Below are positions 5,978 through 7,460 of a stretch of 7,460 bases of DNA, piece after piece. The notes under the pieces are model-generated. The model was not told the DNA's origin, searched no databases, and saw nothing but the letters and a program-made list of their open reading frames with translations. The DNA is from Candidatus Zixiibacteriota bacterium (lineage in GTDB: Bacteria > Zixibacteria > MSB-5A5 > WJJR01): the NCBI GenBank assembly GCA_020058315.1, contig JAGVEK010000545.1, forward strand, positions 1-7,460, read 5' to 3'. Position numbers and translations under genes: made by a program. How positions within the stretch are numbered: position 1 is the first letter of the stretch; each line of letters begins with the position of its first letter.

Positions 5978-7460
5978 ATGAGCGCTTCGAGCAGAATCGT
6001 CGTATGGGTAACGGCACTGGCCGTGTGCACCAGTTCCGTGTGGGCTGCCACGGCTCCTCGCACTGATTGGGGGAAGGCGCGCCCTGCCGCCATTGATAAC
6101 ACTTCGTTCATTGGCGTGAACAACCTCCAAATGGTGGTCAGCAACGTCGGCTCGTTTGGCTACGATCCGACCAATCATTTCGGCAAGGCCGATGGCCTCT
6201 ATTTTCCGCGCGGGACCACCAAATCAGTTGTCTACGCGAGCGGTCTATGGATCGGCGCGAAGATCCACGGTACTCCCCGTGTCACCGTTGCCGAGTACAC
6301 GTCGGAATACAGCCCCGGCGGGATGTCCGGTGGCACGTTTATCCCGGATGAGGGGCGCTTCCACGTCTACAAGATCGATCGGGGCGATGATGCACAGAGC
6401 AATCCGGACTACGCCAACTGGCCCTTCGCGGATGGCGCGCCTGCACTCAAGAACTCGGCGGGATCGGATTCGCTGGACAGCCAGGGCCTGCCGATACCGC
6501 TCATCCTGGGGGACGAGGCACTATTTGCCTCGTACAGCGATGCGGATCCCGGCCGCCACAGGAATAACGCCGGCTCCACCCCGCCGTTGGGACTGGAAGT
6601 CCAGCAGTACACCTTTGCGTTCGGACGAGGCGGCGCACTGGGCAACACGATCTACATGAAGTTCAAAATTATCAACAAGGGAGTCGACACACTTCAGGAC
6701 ACCTATCTGTCACTGTGGTCTGATCCCGACGTGGGCGATCCCAATACCGATCTGGTTGGTTGTGATACTGTGCTCTCGCTCGGATACGCCTATAACGACG
6801 GCCCGGACAACGTCTACGGCGATGCACCGCCTGCCGTCGGCTACGACTTCCTTCAGGGACCAATGGTTCCGTCCGCTGGCGACTCAGCGCTAATGGACGG
6901 ACACTACGTCCACGGCTACCGCCACCTCCCCATCACCTCGTTTAACAAGTACGTGAATGGAACAGACCCGAACAGCAGTATCCAATCATACAACTACATG
7001 CGCGGTCTGTCGGCAGCCGGCGACTCAGTCTCGGACCCTGACGGACAGATAACAGCCTTTCAAGTGGCCGGTGACCCGGTAGGCGGCACCGGATGGCTCG
7101 ATGTCAGTGCGGGCGATCGCCGGTTCATGATGAGCTCCGGACCTTTTACCATGGCCCCGAATGATACACAAGATATTGTCATCGCCGTCCTCGTGGGGCA
7201 GGGTGCTGATTATTCGTCCTCGATCACTGCGCTCAAGGAGGTGTCTGCACGTGCCCAGGCCGTCTTCGATCTGAATTTCCAGATCCCCTTCCCGCCACCC
7301 CAGCCAGCCACTTGGGGTCAGCCGCTGTCCAATCGAGTGGAGTTGATCTGGGGCACCGAGGCTGAGGGCGATGTCCAGGCTTCAGACATACTCGGGCAGC
7401 GGTTCGTTATGGAAGGATACAATGTATACCAGGGAGAAACGCACGTCGGTCCCTGGAAGA
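5978..7460 (+). CDS. Large exported protein of unknown function, C-terminus outside window
   Basis: The frame stays open from the ATG at 5978 to the right edge, giving at least 494 residues. GGGAGGA 7 bases upstream sets the start. Residues 1-23 are a signal peptide (MSASSR, hydrophobic core, V-W-A before the likely cut at 23/24). The mature part begins with D-W-G-K-A-R-P and N-N-L-Q-M-V-V-S-N-V-G-S-F-G-Y (48-62), then F-P-R-G-T-T (76-81), an A-S-G-L-W-I-G-A-K segment (87-95), S-L-W-S-D-P-D-V-G-D (245-254) with V-G-C-D-T (260-264), S-F-N-K-Y-V-N-G-T-D-P (321-331), and D-R-R-F-M-M-S-S-G-P-F (380-390). After a proline-rich linker (436-444) a segment ending E-G-Y-N-V-Y-Q-G-E (479-487) looks like the start of a fibronectin-III-like domain. 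I recall this layout from uncultivated FCB-related phyla, where such proteins often end in a C-terminal sorting domain; that end is not visible here. There are no enzyme motifs. It probably acts outside the cell or at the outer surface and shares an operon with the receptor. Confidence 0.9.
   Translation, partial: MSASSRIVVWVTALAVCTSSVWAATAPRTDWGKARPAAIDNTSFIGVNNLQMVVSNVGSFGYDPTNHFGKADGLYFPRGTTKSVVYASGLWIGAKIHGTPRVTVAEYTSEYSPGGMSGGTFIPDEGRFHVYKIDRGDDAQSNPDYANWPFADGAPALKNSAGSDSLDSQGLPIPLILGDEALFASYSDADPGRHRNNAGSTPPLGLEVQQYTFAFGRGGALGNTIYMKFKIINKGVDTLQDTYLSLWSDPDVGDPNTDLVGCDTVLSLGYAYNDGPDNVYGDAPPAVGYDFLQGPMVPSAGDSALMDGHYVHGYRHLPITSFNKYVNGTDPNSSIQSYNYMRGLSAAGDSVSDPDGQITAFQVAGDPVGGTGWLDVSAGDRRFMMSSGPFTMAPNDTQDIVIAVLVGQGADYSSSITALKEVSARAQAVFDLNFQIPFPPPQPATWGQPLSNRVELIWGTEAEGDVQASDILGQRFVMEGYNVYQGETHVGPWK

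Noticed and set aside
6156..6659. Plus-strand open frame of 167 codons in another frame
   Set aside because: It overlaps the exported-protein gene, is rich in R, S, T and P without pattern, and the true frame has a signal peptide, a Shine-Dalgarno and no stop to the right edge.

Overview
The window looks like chromosomal DNA from a diderm (Gram-negative-type) bacterium of roughly 57% G+C (spot counts of a few lines). The protein families point to the FCB superphylum or its uncultivated relatives (Zixibacteria, Latescibacteria, KSB1, Eisenbacteria or Gemmatimonadota-like lineages). The clues are a TonB-dependent receptor with an N-terminal carboxypeptidase-regulatory-like domain, a large secreted protein of a type common in such metagenome-derived genomes, and small NTF2-like lipoproteins ending in W-x-I-V-R-W-E-D-L. 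The phylum assignment is inference from remembered family resemblance, not a search.

All real genes are on the + strand, in two blocks. Block 1 (1-2630) holds the 3' part of an outer-membrane beta-barrel protein (1-1448), then two small lipoproteins (1451-2035 and 2049-2630). The gaps are 2 and 13 bases, so this is almost certainly one operon. The two lipoproteins are diverged tandem paralogues.

A 416-base gap (2631-3046) separates the blocks. It has no convincing gene. It holds a weak terminator candidate behind block 1 and then a run of inverted repeats between about 2859 and 3016 that could form a structured 5' leader, including a possible H-type pseudoknot.

Block 2 (3047-7460) holds a complete 966-residue TonB-dependent receptor and, 30 bases downstream, a large secreted protein that runs off the right edge (at least 494 residues). 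Both have good Shine-Dalgarno sequences, and they are probably co-transcribed.

All five predicted proteins are destined for the cell envelope: two outer-membrane barrels, two lipoproteins and one exported protein. The region reads as an envelope or surface module with no cytoplasmic enzyme, mobile element, tRNA, rRNA or CRISPR array. Its substrate cannot be read from the sequence. The least explained parts are the leader before the receptor gene, the paralogous lipoprotein pair, and the large exported protein of unknown function.
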